NCBI GenBank assembly: GCA_002706765.1
Contig: PAJV01000013.1
Span: 310,001 to 374,000 of the forward strand
Source of the DNA: Gimesia sp.
Lineage (GTDB): Bacteria; Planctomycetota; Planctomycetia; Planctomycetales; Planctomycetaceae
Reading direction: 5' to 3'
Length of the DNA stretch: 64,000 nucleotides
Below, in pieces: positions 48,113 to 57,839 of this stretch; within the stretch, counting starts at the first letter, position 1, and each line of letters opens with the position of its first letter. A model generated the notes under the pieces. It saw only the letters and a list, made by a program, of their open reading frames with translations. It was not told the DNA's origin and did not search any database. The position numbers and the translations under genes are program-made.

Positions 48113-49000
48113 TCAGGCCTTGGCCGGCTCCGGCAGTTTATCATCCGGTTTCGTTTCTTCTTCATCACCTCTGCCGTAAGCGGGCCCTTCAAAGGCATCC
48201 CAGATGGCCAGCAGGTTTAACAGGCCGGCGATCCAGGTGAAGACCACAGCGAACTCGTAACGTTTTCCTAATTTTTTGTTGATATCATCCAGTTCATGGT
48301 CGGTTAACGGCATTTCAAACCAGTTCAGGAAGGAACGGGGAATCGCGCCTTCAATATGCCCGGTATCGGTACGTTTCCCGTTGACTTCCCGTACCACGGC
48401 GCACTCAAGAGGCCGGCTCTGATCTCCCCCCAGTGGAAAGCCGATCCCGACAGGGTCCGCCAGTTGCAGTGTTTCAATTGGTTTATTGTCCAGGGTACCT
48501 TCAAAGGTTCCCGTGACTTCAGGACCAAATTCACCGGGTACCGTAGTCAGTTTAATATAGCCATCCAGTTTGCCGTTGATATTGTTGCCATCATCGCCCC
48601 GATCAAGCAGGGTTCCCTTGAAGGGGGCCTCCAGTGGGAGTTCCATCCGATAAGGGTGCGTTTCAAAAAAGCTGGCATCAGCGCCTTGCCGCGCGACATT
48701 ATTGGGGGCTGCCATTTTATTGTAGCGACGGGCCTGGATCAGTGCGGGCAGTGCCGGCAGGCCCACGCCCACCTGTGCAAAATAGCCCAGGTTTCGTTTG
48801 CCTTCACGGGACTGATAATACACGGTTTTCCAGTCGCCCAGTGCCATGCCACAGAAAAAAGTACTCAGGATGCAGAAGCAATAGATGGCCGCTTTAAATG
48901 TTCTTCCCTGGTAGAAATGTCCTGCACCCGGAATGAGGAATGCCAGAATTGCGGCCACCACCGGATTTTTTAAATCGATTTTATTCTGACTCTCAGTCAT
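48113..49000 (-). CDS. Membrane protein with TM2-like start (DUF6677-type)
   Basis: From the ATG at 49000 the product is 295 residues. Two helices near the N-terminus (VVAAILAFLIPGAGHFYQGR and AAIYCFCILSTFFCGMALG) follow the TM2-like pattern with the GAGHFYQGR turn. A soluble beta-rich middle (about 95-245) follows, then a C-terminal helix (about 255-275) and an acidic tail. It resembles planctomycete proteins filed as DUF6677; I am fairly but not fully sure. Function is unknown. A longer frame to 49105 lacks a better ribosome site. Confidence 0.75.
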   Translation of the reverse strand: MTESQNKIDLKNPVVAAILAFLIPGAGHFYQGRTFKAAIYCFCILSTFFCGMALGDWKTVYYQSREGKRNLGYFAQVGVGLPALPALIQARRYNKMAAPNNVARQGADASFFETHPYRMELPLEAPFKGTLLDRGDDGNNINGKLDGYIKLTTVPGEFGPEVTGTFEGTLDNKPIETLQLADPVGIGFPLGGDQSRPLECAVVREVNGKRTDTGHIEGAIPRSFLNWFEMPLTDHELDDINKKLGKRYEFAVVFTWIAGLLNLLAIWDAFEGPAYGRGDEEETKPDDKLPEPAKA

Positions 49001-49263
49001 TTCAGGACCCTCAGGGAATTCCTTGGATGGTTTACGTATCTGGGGTGTTCGCTTTTCAGACGCTGATCTTAGTGATAACACGATCAAATCAGAAGCGTAG
49101 ACCATGATTTATAGCAGGCACGGGCTCGAGCGCCGGTGTCTTATAGTGTATCGGATGACGAATAACAGGCCTAGGCCAACCTTAAGTCTTTGCAAAGTCA
49201 GGGGTTGAGAGACACTGTGTCTGCAGGAAACACGGCTGGCCTGTCAGTTCGTTTCAAATAGGC

Positions 49264-50046
49264 TTACTGGCCTCCCTCTGAGCGTTTTGACCACCAGGGC
49301 AGGCTGATTCCCCCGTCGATCGTCGAAGTGCCTCCCGTCATGTAATCTGCGTCGGAGCTGGACAGGAACGTCACCAGTTTGCCGACTTCGTTAGGCATTC
49401 CCAGACGTTTCCAGGGAATATTTTCCGCACCGGCCTGCAGTTGCTCATCGGTGAAGAACTTTCGTTCGCCGGGGGTATCAATCCAGCCGGGATGTACGGT
49501 GTTGACACGGATTTTATGCTGTGCAAATTCGATGGCGGCCGTTCGCGACATGTGATCGATGGCGGCTTTGGCCATATTGTAGGCAGCAGAAGTGGGAATG
49601 GCGATGACCGCGTGTGGCGAGCTGATGACCACGATGGAACCGCCGTTGCCCTGTTTCACCATCTGGGTGGCAGCAGCACGCACTCCAAAGAAGGCACCCC
49701 ACATGGTGACATCGATGGTCCGTCGGAAACCTTCCATGTCGGCTTCGAGAATCAGTTCCCGGTCGCTGTAGGCAGAATTGGAAACGAACAGGTCCAGGCT
49801 GCCAAATTCTTCGGCGACCCTGGTGACGGCGGCTTCTACCGATTTCTGATCGGAAACATCAGCCTGAATGGTGATGGCCTTCACGCCGTACGAGCGTGCT
49901 TCTTCAGCCGCTTCTTCTGCTTCCTCGGGATGAGAGCGGTAATTGATGGCGACGTTGGCACCTGCTTTGGCCATCTCCATCGCACAACCCCGTCCGATGC
50001 CCCGGGAGGCCCCCGTTACGAGCGCATTTCGCCCTTCCAGTTTCAT
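49264..50046 (-). CDS. Short-chain dehydrogenase (glucose 1-dehydrogenase-like SDR)
   Basis: The 260-residue classical SDR has the cofactor motif TGASRGIG (10-17), an Arg after strand 2 (NYRSH) that suggests NADP preference, and a catalytic Y-N-M-A-K with the preceding Ser in VVISSPH. The usual NNAG is replaced by SNSAYS. It ends in TSTIDGGISL, typical of the family. It would oxidise or reduce a small alcohol or sugar. No neighbour defines the substrate. It is transcribed alone. Confidence 0.88.
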   Translation of the reverse strand: MKLEGRNALVTGASRGIGRGCAMEMAKAGANVAINYRSHPEEAEEAAEEARSYGVKAITIQADVSDQKSVEAAVTRVAEEFGSLDLFVSNSAYSDRELILEADMEGFRRTIDVTMWGAFFGVRAAATQMVKQGNGGSIVVISSPHAVIAIPTSAAYNMAKAAIDHMSRTAAIEFAQHKIRVNTVHPGWIDTPGERKFFTDEQLQAGAENIPWKRLGMPNEVGKLVTFLSSSDADYMTGGTSTIDGGISLPWWSKRSEGGQ

Positions 50047-50348
50047 GGTTTTACTTCCTTAGTCTGTATTCCATAAGTAATGATTTGAATTGCACTTCTT
50101 GAGAGGTACCCGCTGTCGCTGCGAGCCAACGCTGCCTGGTTTCTCTACTGGAAGTAAATACGGTGATTGGGAGCTAGCTGCCTGCTGTCCCGCACCCGTG
50201 AATCCACGCAGGTGCTTCTGCAGTGGTATCGTTACGTCGGCCAGACGGCTTGATTCCCAATGGACTCATGCTCCGGAAGCAGATCTCCGGGCACGAGGCT
50301 CATAATCATGCATTACTGTAAACAAGCGCGGCCTTAAAACAAAGAAAA
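50047..50348. other. Intergenic region between SDR and HesB terminator
   Basis: About 300 bp with no convincing gene. A 71-codon frame at 50090-50305 has no ribosome site or family resemblance. The SDR promoter should be here on the minus strand, but no clear boxes stand out. Confidence 0.4.
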
Positions 50349-50380
50349 CCGAGGAGCATTCTCTGCTCCTCGGCAAAATC
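50349..50380 (-). terminator. Terminator of the HesB/IscA gene
   Basis: CCGAGGAGCA pairs perfectly with TGCTCCTCGG over a five-base loop. On the minus strand TTTTCTTTG follows. It lies about 60 bp beyond the stop of the gene at 50435. Confidence 0.85.
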
Positions 50381-50434
50381 TTTCCATGCCTCAATCAATC
50401 GCGAATCTGTGTCGCTGAGAAGGGGGGTACCGTC

Positions 50435-50767
50435 TCAGGCAGAGAAACTGCTGCCACAGCCGCAAGATTTGACAGCGTTGGGATTGTCGAATGTGAATCC
50501 CCGTTTTTCGAGGCTTTCATAGTAGTCCAGAGTCGTTCCGTCCAGGAAGAGATCGCTTTTTTTGTCGACGACCACTTTGATCCCGTGTTGCTCGGACAGG
50601 TTATCTTTTTCTTCGTCCACTTCGTCAACGAAGCGGAAATCGTATTGAAAACCACTACAACCACCAGAAGAGATTCCGATTCTTAAAAGAGAACCTTCGG
50701 CGACGTTCTGGTCTTCCATATACCGCTTCAGTTCTTTGGAAGCATTTTCAGTAATTGTGACAGCCAT
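50435..50767 (-). CDS. HesB/IscA-type iron-sulfur assembly protein
   Basis: The 110-residue A-type carrier has the three conserved cysteines: one in [10 protein letters not shown] (about 37-46) and two in SCGCGSSF at the C-terminus. A-type proteins pass [2Fe-2S] or [4Fe-4S] clusters to target enzymes. This one could be ErpA-like or IscA-like; motifs alone do not decide. No other isc or suf gene is adjacent. With the many Fe-S centres of ActB, a supply role is plausible. A strong terminator follows at 50349-50380. Confidence 0.9.
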   Translation of the reverse strand: MAVTITENASKELKRYMEDQNVAEGSLLRIGISSGGCSGFQYDFRFVDEVDEEKDNLSEQHGIKVVVDKKSDLFLDGTTLDYYESLEKRGFTFDNPNAVKSCGCGSSFSA

Positions 50768-51198
50768 GGAAATGTGTCTCCAGTTTTAAAATGTAGTTGG
50801 GTAACTAAACCTTTGAATATTTGATATCGGCGAAAACAGGTTCCGAATCTCAAAAATGCTCCAGAAATCCGCGAGCCTGCGCACCTTGCTTTCGCTCCTG
50901 ACATTATAGCAGGAACGCTATCTTTTCCGAGATGCATTTTCAGCTGGAGCGATTGAATCTTACGCTTTTTTGTAAGTAATGGCATTATATCACTTTATTC
51001 CAAGGTAAATCCAGCCGTTCCCGGGGGAATTTCCCTCAAACCGTGGGATAATTTGCAGGAAGAGCCTGTAAATTTAAATGGACTGCTTTATCCTGATTTT
51101 CATCCGACTGGTGAACAGACTGTTTTGCACTCGGTCGGGTTCCATCCTAAAATAGTGATCAGCATCATTTTCGGGTTTTCCAGAGAGAGGACTGCTGC
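50768..51198. other. Divergent intergenic region
   Basis: This 431-bp gap between the minus-strand HesB gene and the + strand HD gene holds both promoters. I see no clear promoter boxes, strong hairpin or gene. Confidence 0.4.
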
Positions 51199-52224
51199 AT
51201 GAATCAATCCCATCAATTATTGTTATTGAGCGAAATGGAGCCTGGTCAGTTTGCTGACAGTTTCGTGTTGCTGGTTTGCCGTGAACGCGCTACGACCCGG
51301 GATGGAAAGCCCTATTTTCGCGTTCAATTTCGCGATCATGCACTCACAGCGACCGCGATGATCTGGAGCGACACTGCCTGGTTTACGGACTGTGAAACCA
51401 ACTGGGCAGAGGGAGAGTTTTATAAAGTCCGTGCCCGTTATGAGGAAAGCAAGTATGGTCCCCAGCTGGACATCGATCGAATCCGTCCGGTCAACAAGGA
51501 TGATGCCGCCGATGGTTTTGATCCGGGCATGTATTATTCGCGCTCCCGCTTTTCCAGCGAAGACATGTTCGCAGAGCTGACAGGCATTGTGCACGAACAG
51601 ATCACGGAACTCCCGCTGCAGAAACTCGTGCTGGACATTCTGGAACAGTATGCGAGTCAGATCAAAACGATTGCCGCCGCCAGCAGGAATCACCATTCCT
51701 TCACGGGTGGCTTCCTGGAGCATGTGTTATCGGTGACAAAAACTGCCTGTTTTCTGGCAGACAAGTATCAGAACTATTATCAGCAGATGCAGCCGCCATT
51801 GAATACATCGCTGGTCGTTGCCGGGGCAGTCCTGCACGATATCGGCAAGCTGATCGAACTGGAATATCGACCCCATGGTTCCCGTTATACACCGGCGGGC
51901 CGTCTGATTGGGCATATTCTGCTGGGGCGGGACCTGGTACGCGAACATGCTGCCCGGATTGAAGATCTTAACCCGGAGACCCTGCTGCGATTGGAACATA
52001 TGATCGTTTCGCATCAGAATCTGCCGGAATGGGGTTCGCCGATTGCCCCGCATACGCCGGAAGCACTGCTGGTTCACTATGCGGATGACATCGACGCCAA
52101 ATTTTATATGATGGCCAGCACACTGGAAAATATTCCGCCCGGAAACGAAGATGAGTTCTCCGGTCGAGACAATGCGCTCCGCCGCAGCATCTTTCTGGGA
52201 CTCAAGTCTCCGGAATCCACCTGA
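51199..52224 (+). CDS. YhaM-like 3'-5' exoribonuclease (OB-fold plus HD domain)
   Basis: The 341-residue protein has an N-terminal OB-fold (about 10-95, FADSFVLLVCRERATTRDGKPYFRVQF) and a C-terminal HD domain. The metal ligands are H in FTGGFLEHVLSV, the pair in AVLHDIGKLIEL, and later His/Asp in HMIVSHQ and HYADDIDA. The layout is that of YhaM/Cbf1, a Mn-dependent 3'-5' exonuclease trimming RNA or single-stranded DNA. It is probably co-transcribed with dapF 55 bp downstream. Confidence 0.9.
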   Translation: MNQSHQLLLLSEMEPGQFADSFVLLVCRERATTRDGKPYFRVQFRDHALTATAMIWSDTAWFTDCETNWAEGEFYKVRARYEESKYGPQLDIDRIRPVNKDDAADGFDPGMYYSRSRFSSEDMFAELTGIVHEQITELPLQKLVLDILEQYASQIKTIAAASRNHHSFTGGFLEHVLSVTKTACFLADKYQNYYQQMQPPLNTSLVVAGAVLHDIGKLIELEYRPHGSRYTPAGRLIGHILLGRDLVREHAARIEDLNPETLLRLEHMIVSHQNLPEWGSPIAPHTPEALLVHYADDIDAKFYMMASTLENIPPGNEDEFSGRDNALRRSIFLGLKSPEST

Positions 52225-52279
52225 ACATCCCGAATTGAAACTGAAACGATTCAGCGACTAAGCGAATAGAAGAAAAACA

Positions 52280-53119
52280 ATGAAATTCACGAAAATGCAC
52301 GGGGCCGGCAACGACTATGTTTACGTCAACTGTTTTGAAGAGACGTTGCCAGAGGATATCGCCAGCCTGGCGGTTGCCGTCAGTGATCGACATACGGGCA
52401 TTGGCTCCGATGGACTGATTCTGATCTGCCCTTCTGAAAAAGCAGATGCACAGATGCGGATGTTTAATGCAGACGGCAGTGAGTCGGAAATGTGTGGGAA
52501 CGGCGTGCGGTGTGTCGCCAAGTATGTTTACGATCACGGCATTTCTAAGCAGCAGACATTAAAAATCGAAACCGGGGCAGGTGTGCTGAGCCTCGATCTG
52601 GAGCTGACAGGCGCGAAGGTCGGCCAGGTGCGCGTGAATATGGGAAAACCAATTTTGACCAGCGCTGAAATCCCCACGCTGCTGCCGGGCGACCCTCCCG
52701 TCAATGCGCCCCTGGAAGTAGGAGGGCAGACCCTGGAAGTAACCTGTGTCTCCATGGGCAATCCTCACTGCATCACGTTCGTCGACGAATTGAACGACCA
52801 CTGGGTACACGGCATCGGACCCCAGGTGGAAGTCCATCCCGCATTCCCCCGAAGGGTCAATGCCGAATTTATCGAAGTCGTGTCACCAGCCGAGCTGAAG
52901 ATGCGCGTCTGGGAACGGGGCTCGGGGGAAACCCAGGCTTGTGGAACGGGGGCCTGCGCCTCTGCCGTTGCAGGAGTGCTGACCGGTCGGTCTGATAGAA
53001 ATGTACTTATCCACTTGCCGGGCGGCGATTTACGTCTGGAGTGGGCAGATTCGGATGAAGTGTTTATGACAGGTCCCGCAGTGGAAGTCTATCAGGGAAT
53101 CTGGAGTGGACCGCAGTAA
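52280..53119 (+). CDS. dapF: Diaminopimelate epimerase
   Basis: The 279-residue enzyme converts LL- to meso-diaminopimelate for lysine and peptidoglycan synthesis. Both catalytic cysteines are present in their usual context: C in [15 protein letters not shown] (about 63-77) and C in [14 protein letters not shown] (about 214-227). The N-terminus [14 protein letters not shown] is typical. The presence of meso-DAP synthesis agrees with the view that planctomycetes make peptidoglycan. Confidence 0.96.
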   Translation: MKFTKMHGAGNDYVYVNCFEETLPEDIASLAVAVSDRHTGIGSDGLILICPSEKADAQMRMFNADGSESEMCGNGVRCVAKYVYDHGISKQQTLKIETGAGVLSLDLELTGAKVGQVRVNMGKPILTSAEIPTLLPGDPPVNAPLEVGGQTLEVTCVSMGNPHCITFVDELNDHWVHGIGPQVEVHPAFPRRVNAEFIEVVSPAELKMRVWERGSGETQACGTGACASAVAGVLTGRSDRNVLIHLPGGDLRLEWADSDEVFMTGPAVEVYQGIWSGPQ

Positions 53120-53215
53120 TTACGGGGGAGGGCCAGTGTGAAAGACATATTTTTTGAAATGGTCTTGCAGTAAAATAATAGAACTGATAAACAACGGTTT
53201 CTCTCATTTCTCAAT

Positions 53216-53707
53216 ATGAATTCCCCTTTAAAACCTGAGACCAATTCGACAGGCAGTTCATTCCTGTCAGCATTTCGTACTTTGCATCCGGGCGTTTCCG
53301 TTGGATGGAAAATACGATTCCTGCTGATTGGCTGGAGTCTGTTTCTGATCGCGGGCTTTGGAGTGGCCATTCAAACGATACCGGATTCACGTGGATTCGG
53401 TACCCATCAAAAACTCGGTTTTGCACCTTGTGTTATAAAATCTCGATTTTCCATTCCCTGTCCCAGTTGTGGGATGACAACTTCCTTTTCACATTTTGTT
53501 CGAGGCCAGATCCGTCAGTCTGCCGAGGCTAATACCTCTGGTTTGATACTGGCAGTTGTCTGCCTGGTGATGATTCCCTGGTCCTGGATCAGTGTGTATT
53601 GTCGCAGGCTCTGGCTGGTCTCCCAACCTGAAACCTGTCTGCTCTGGTTGATCTGTGGTCTGGTATCGATCACGATCGTCGAGTGGGTATTACGATTGAA
53701 CTTTTAA
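53216..53707 (+). CDS. DUF2752 membrane protein
   Basis: The 163-residue protein has three membrane helices (about 40-58, 108-128 and 142-158) and the DUF2752 signature CPSCGMTTSFSHFVRGQ near residue 83. The Cys-x2-Cys-Gly loop may bind metal or form a disulfide. Function is unknown. It is on the same strand as dapF, 96 bp downstream. A structured palindromic stretch with ACAGG/CCTGT arms follows its stop at about 53713-53747. Confidence 0.85.
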   Translation: MNSPLKPETNSTGSSFLSAFRTLHPGVSVGWKIRFLLIGWSLFLIAGFGVAIQTIPDSRGFGTHQKLGFAPCVIKSRFSIPCPSCGMTTSFSHFVRGQIRQSAEANTSGLILAVVCLVMIPWSWISVYCRRLWLVSQPETCLLWLICGLVSITIVEWVLRLNF

Positions 53708-53804
53708 TAGACAGGCTCACGGGATTCCCGGTGGGCCGCCCTGTGCCTTCCTGAATATCCAATCTCGAAAACTCTCTGCGGTTCTAGCCAAGGATGGCTG
53801 AAAG

Positions 53805-54497
53805 ATGCGAAATAGAATGACGAACGACCATCAAAAGTGGTTTCACCAGCGGTACTGTGCCGTCGTCTTACTGCTGCTGGTTTCAATAAGTCTCAGTGGC
53901 TGCTCGCTGTTTGTAATGGCGGGTAAGATGTTTTTTGGTGACCCGCTGATGACCTGTGAATTTACCAGGCAGACCAAAATCGATTTGATTGAAGATCAGA
54001 AAAAAGTCCTGGTGGTCTGCTCGACTCCGGAATCGATTCGCTCCGATTATCCGTCGCTGAATTATGATCTGCTGGAGCAGGTTACGTATCGACTGCGTCG
54101 CGAAAATATCAAAGTCATGGACACCGGTGAGGTCGCGACCTGGCTGGACGATAACGGCGGGGTCTGGAACGATGTGGATGAACTCGCGGAGAATTTTGAA
54201 GTCGACTATATCATTCATGTCGACATTGATGAATTTGACTACCGTGAACCAAACAGCCCAAATCTGCTCAGAGGCAAAGCCTACGGCCATATCTCTGCTT
54301 ATGAAGTCAATTCGATTGACGGCATGAAACGGGCGCTGGAAATTTTTAACGTGGAATACACGTCAGAATACCCCAGTCATCTGCCGGTTTCGATTGAACA
54401 GGAATCAGAAGCCGTGTTCAAGAAAAAATATCTGGATCGGATTGCCGATCAGATAGGTCGCTTCTTCTATAATTATCACGCGGGCGACCCCATCTGA
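53805..54497 (+). CDS. Lipoprotein, first of a tandem pair
   Basis: The 230-residue protein has a type II signal peptide (YCAVVLLLLVSISLSGC) with Cys at about 29. The mature part alternates helices and strands and includes VDYIIHVDIDEFDYRE and NLLRGKAYGHI. These match the next protein (VTYVIHIELHKYSLYEE; DLYRGRAEGMV), so the pair are paralogues. No family name is recognised. The fold could be similar to outer-membrane lipoproteins with a GNA1162-like layout, but this is a guess. An ATG at 53817 is also in frame. Confidence 0.78.
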   Translation: MRNRMTNDHQKWFHQRYCAVVLLLLVSISLSGCSLFVMAGKMFFGDPLMTCEFTRQTKIDLIEDQKKVLVVCSTPESIRSDYPSLNYDLLEQVTYRLRRENIKVMDTGEVATWLDDNGGVWNDVDELAENFEVDYIIHVDIDEFDYREPNSPNLLRGKAYGHISAYEVNSIDGMKRALEIFNVEYTSEYPSHLPVSIEQESEAVFKKKYLDRIADQIGRFFYNYHAGDPI

Positions 54498-54559
54498 TCG
54501 CAGGATACCTGACAAAACGCAGACCAGAAAATTATTTCGGAGTTGTGAAGGATCACACG

Positions 54560-55255
54560 ATGACAATTTTATCGAATCAACAATCTGTAGTGAAACAGTT
54601 TTTCCAGACCGTCTCGAAGCTGGCGCTGGTCTGTGTACTCTGCACCACACTGACAGGTTGTAATTATTTCATTCTCATCGGATACCTGATTGGTGGTCCC
54701 CCTTCCATCGAGCCCGATTTCGATGCCCAGACTCAGAAGTCGATGACGGGTAAAGATGTGACGGTTGCCATCGTCTGTTATGCACCGCTGGAACTGCAGT
54801 ATAATTTCGATGGAATTCATAACGATCTGGCGAAGTACACCACGTTTCAATTACACAGTCATGGCGTCAAAGTGGTCAATCCGGACCGGATTCGTGCCTG
54901 GCTGGATGAGAACCCTGACTGGGACAAACCCGAAGAAATCGGTGAAGCCTTTGACGTGACGTATGTGATTCATATCGAACTGCATAAATACAGTCTGTAT
55001 GAAGAAAACAGCTCGGACCTCTATCGCGGTCGTGCGGAAGGCATGGTCACCGTCTACGAAATGGATGAGGCCGGCGAAGGCGAAAAATTGTACAGCAAGG
55101 AAATTACTTCGTTCTATCCGCTGCGGGCACCCCGGGCGACTTCCGAGACGACCTTCTCCAAGTTCAAGAAAGAATATCTCGGACGCCTGAGTGATGAGAT
55201 TGGCCGCCTGTTTTACGAATACTACAACGGCGACGATTTCACACACGCAATCTGA
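54560..55255 (+). CDS. Lipoprotein, second of a tandem pair
   Basis: The 231-residue protein is read from the ATG at 54560, with AAGGA seven bases upstream. The signal peptide ends in the lipobox TLTGC (Cys about 35). The mature part is paralogous to the preceding lipoprotein along its whole length, ending in LGRLSDEIGRLFYEYYNGD versus LDRIADQIGRFFYNYHAGD. The two are 62 bp apart and probably co-transcribed and co-localised. No function is known. A short terminator that is also the edge of repeat R6 starts right at its stop. Confidence 0.8.
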   Translation: MTILSNQQSVVKQFFQTVSKLALVCVLCTTLTGCNYFILIGYLIGGPPSIEPDFDAQTQKSMTGKDVTVAIVCYAPLELQYNFDGIHNDLAKYTTFQLHSHGVKVVNPDRIRAWLDENPDWDKPEEIGEAFDVTYVIHIELHKYSLYEENSSDLYRGRAEGMVTVYEMDEAGEGEKLYSKEITSFYPLRAPRATSETTFSKFKKEYLGRLSDEIGRLFYEYYNGDDFTHAI

Positions 55256-55275
55256 ACGGGACTGTGTCCCGTTTT
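55256..55275 (+). terminator. Terminator after tandem lipoproteins, within repeat R6
   Basis: ACGGGAC and GTCCCGT pair perfectly over three bases, followed by TTTTA. It begins at the base after the stop codon. The same bases are the right end of repeat R6, so here the repeat supplies the terminator. Confidence 0.65.
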
Positions 55276-55312
55276 ACTATAACGTCTCCAGGATCATTTG
55301 GGCCGAGTGCTT
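55256..55312 (-). repeat. Dispersed intergenic repeat, copy R6 (right part, with a distant left end)
   Basis: On the minus strand it reads CACTCGGCCCAAATGATCCTGGAGACGTTATAG, then AGTAAAACGGGACACAGTC, close to R2. The left-arm match GAGAGACGCTCAGG is found separately at 55426-55439, so the copy may have been split by about 100 bp of other DNA. Confidence 0.6.
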
Positions 55313-55608
55313 TGTCAAGCTGGAAATTGAGGGTTGGGGGTGTTGTTTACGTGCTCCGTTGTCGCACTCTCGTGATATCGATCAACCCAAAATTTAAAAA
55401 TGACACTCCACTAGTATCATCGATGGAGAGACGCTCAGGATAAGTGGGCTTCGCTCCAGAACCGGCTTCAGGTCGAGTCGATCAATCTCCACTCTTGCAA
55501 CTGGTTCCGCGAACCGTTAATTTTCAAAGCGTAGCGCAAGCACTCACGTTCTCTGGTGAGGTTTATGCCATGGGAAATCGTAGTTGAGTTTCAAGGTAGT
55601 GATACGAA
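55313..55608. other. Intergenic region after R6
   Basis: No gene is seen. It contains the left-end fragment of R6 at 55426-55439. AAGG just upstream of 55609 is the likely ribosome site for the next gene. Confidence 0.4.
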
Positions 55609-55956
55609 ATGTCTGTAAGTAAAGAAGAGGCCGTGGCACGCAGCCAGATTATTCTGTCGCATGCCTGGATGGTCCGGACGTTCGTCAAGCACAGCGAAGA
55701 GGTGGAAGATTTTCCGGAACTGAGCAACATTGTCCGGGCTGTGTTCGATGCCTCGCGGGCTCTGGAAACACGCGTGGATGATCCCGATGCTTACCTGAAG
55801 ATGTTGCGGAAAAAAATCAGTAAGCTCCGCAAGGCCACGGACCAGTTTGCCATTGATGCGCCGGAAGCCTCCCTGCATACGAACTTCGAGCAGGCCGTCA
55901 TCTCGATGAATGCCTGCACGAAAGCGCTGGAAGAACTGCTCGCACAGGTGGAGTAA
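55609..55956 (+). CDS. Small helical protein of unknown function
   Basis: The 115-residue soluble protein is almost entirely helical, with conserved-looking stretches SHAWMVRTFVKHSEEVEDFPEL and LRKKISKLRKATDQF. It has no signal peptide. I do not recognise a family. Its stop lies 22 bp from that of lepA, to which it is convergent. Confidence 0.7.
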   Translation: MSVSKEEAVARSQIILSHAWMVRTFVKHSEEVEDFPELSNIVRAVFDASRALETRVDDPDAYLKMLRKKISKLRKATDQFAIDAPEASLHTNFEQAVISMNACTKALEELLAQVE

Positions 55957-55978
55957 ACAACCAGAGCGCTGTTGTCGG

Positions 55979-57787
55979 TTATTCGTCCTTGGTGGCGTCG
56001 AGTACGGCCAGGAATGCTTTCTGGGGAATTTCAACCTGTCCGAACTGCTTGAGCCGTTTCTTGCCCTCTTTCTGTTTTTCCCACAGCTTGCGCTTCCGGG
56101 TGATGTCACCACCATAACATTTGGCGGTCACGTTCTTTTTCAGGGCTTTGATCGTTTCGCGAGCAATGATCTTTCCGCCGATGGCAGCCTGGACGGGGAT
56201 TTCAAACTGATGCTTGGAGATCTCTTCCTTCAGGCGTTTTACCAGGGCACGTCCACGGCGTTCGGACTGCGAGCGGTGCACGATGGTCGACAGGGCGTCG
56301 ACTTTTTCGCTTTTGACGAGAATATCCATTTTCACCAGGTCAGCCGCGCGGAAGCCGAGGATTTCATAATCCATCGTTCCATAGCCGCGGGTGGCACTCT
56401 TCAGGCGGTCGTACATGTCGTACACGATTTCGGCGAGAGGTAACTCGTAAATCAGCTGCGCACGGTTTGTTCCCAGGTACTCTGTATTTTTATAGATGCC
56501 TCGTCGATCCGCACACAGCTGCATCATGGTGCCAATATTTTCCGCCGGCATGATAAACGTGACCAGGGCGATGGGCTCGCGGAATTCTTCAATGCGGCTG
56601 GCATCGGGAACATCCTGCGGGTTATCGATGTGCAGGACATTGCCGTTCCGCTCCAGGATTTCGTAGGTCACGTTCGGTGCGGTCTGCAACAGATCGATAT
56701 TGAATTCCTGCTCCAGTCGCTGTTGTATGATTTCCATATGCAGCATACCCAGGAAGCCACAACGGAACCCGAAGCCGAGTGCATCACTGGTTTCCGGAAC
56801 GAAGCTGAAGCTGGCATCGTTCAGGCTCAGCTTTGATAATTCGTCCCGCAGCTTTTCGAAGTCGGTTGCTTCAATCGGGTACATGCCGCAGAAGACCATC
56901 TGTTGAGGTTTCTGATAACCGGGCAAAGGTGCTTCGGGCAGATTCCGCGGGTTGGCGATCGTATCCCCCACGTGGACGTTGTCGAGTTCTTTCGCGCCGC
57001 TGACGAGGTAACCCACCTGTCCGGGACCCAGTGATTTGACCGCTTTCATGTGAGGCGTGAACTGGCCGATTTCGATGATGTCCAGTTTGGTGCCGCCCCG
57101 CATCAGCACGACGGACTGCCCTTTTTCGATCGTTCCCTGAACCACACGCACGTAGGTAACAACGCCGCGATAGTGGTCGTATTTACTGTCAAATACCAGC
57201 GCTTTGAGTGGCGCGTCCGCCAGACCATCCGGCGGTGCGATGCGTTCGACAATCGCGTCCAGAACTCCCTTGACTCCCACACCTGTCTTGGCACTTACCA
57301 TCAGCGCTTCGGAAGGGTCGAGTCCGATTACGGTTTCGACCTCTTCCAGTACTTCCTCGATGCGCGTGACCGGCAGGTCGATTTTATTGACGACCGTAAT
57401 GATGGTCAGGTTGGCGTTGATGCTGGCATAGGCGTTCGCCACGGTCTGTGCCTGGACGCCCTGGAACGCATCGACCAGCAGCAGCGCTCCTTCACAGGCT
57501 GCCAGGCTGCGGGAGACTTCGTAATGGAAGTCCACGTGGCCGGGTGTGTCGATCAGGTTGAGTTCGTACTTCTCCCCCTTGTATTCATGGTAGATCACAA
57601 CGGTCCGCGCTTTCACTGTAATTCCGCGTTCCTGCTCAATCTGCAGGTCGTCCAGGATCTGTGCTTTGAATTCGCGTTGCGTGATGGCACCGGTCTGCAG
57701 CAACAGCTGATCAGCCAGCGTACTCTTGCCATGATCGATGTGGGCGACGATCGAAAAGTTTCGAATCAGACGGGGCTCTGTAGCCAT
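55979..57787 (-). CDS. lepA: Elongation factor 4 (LepA)
   Basis: The 602-residue translational GTPase has G1 AHIDHGKST (15-23), G3 DTPGHVDF, G4 NKID, and the LepA-specific C-terminal domain (IGGKIIARETIKALKKNVTAKCYGGD) near 540-570. EF4 back-translocates stalled ribosomes under stress. Length and domains are normal. It is followed on the + strand by a small convergent gene, and the ROK kinase gene lies 52 bp upstream on the same strand. Confidence 0.97.
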   Translation of the reverse strand: MATEPRLIRNFSIVAHIDHGKSTLADQLLLQTGAITQREFKAQILDDLQIEQERGITVKARTVVIYHEYKGEKYELNLIDTPGHVDFHYEVSRSLAACEGALLLVDAFQGVQAQTVANAYASINANLTIITVVNKIDLPVTRIEEVLEEVETVIGLDPSEALMVSAKTGVGVKGVLDAIVERIAPPDGLADAPLKALVFDSKYDHYRGVVTYVRVVQGTIEKGQSVVLMRGGTKLDIIEIGQFTPHMKAVKSLGPGQVGYLVSGAKELDNVHVGDTIANPRNLPEAPLPGYQKPQQMVFCGMYPIEATDFEKLRDELSKLSLNDASFSFVPETSDALGFGFRCGFLGMLHMEIIQQRLEQEFNIDLLQTAPNVTYEILERNGNVLHIDNPQDVPDASRIEEFREPIALVTFIMPAENIGTMMQLCADRRGIYKNTEYLGTNRAQLIYELPLAEIVYDMYDRLKSATRGYGTMDYEILGFRAADLVKMDILVKSEKVDALSTIVHRSQSERRGRALVKRLKEEISKHQFEIPVQAAIGGKIIARETIKALKKNVTAKCYGGDITRKRKLWEKQKEGKKRLKQFGQVEIPQKAFLAVLDATKDE

Positions 57788-57839
57788 AAATGGAATCTCG
57801 TTTTCTTATGAAAGACAATCCGGGACGAGTGAGTCCGGA

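Noticed and set aside
50090-50305. 71-codon frame upstream of the SDR gene
   Set aside because: Composition and position fit intergenic DNA; no ribosome site.
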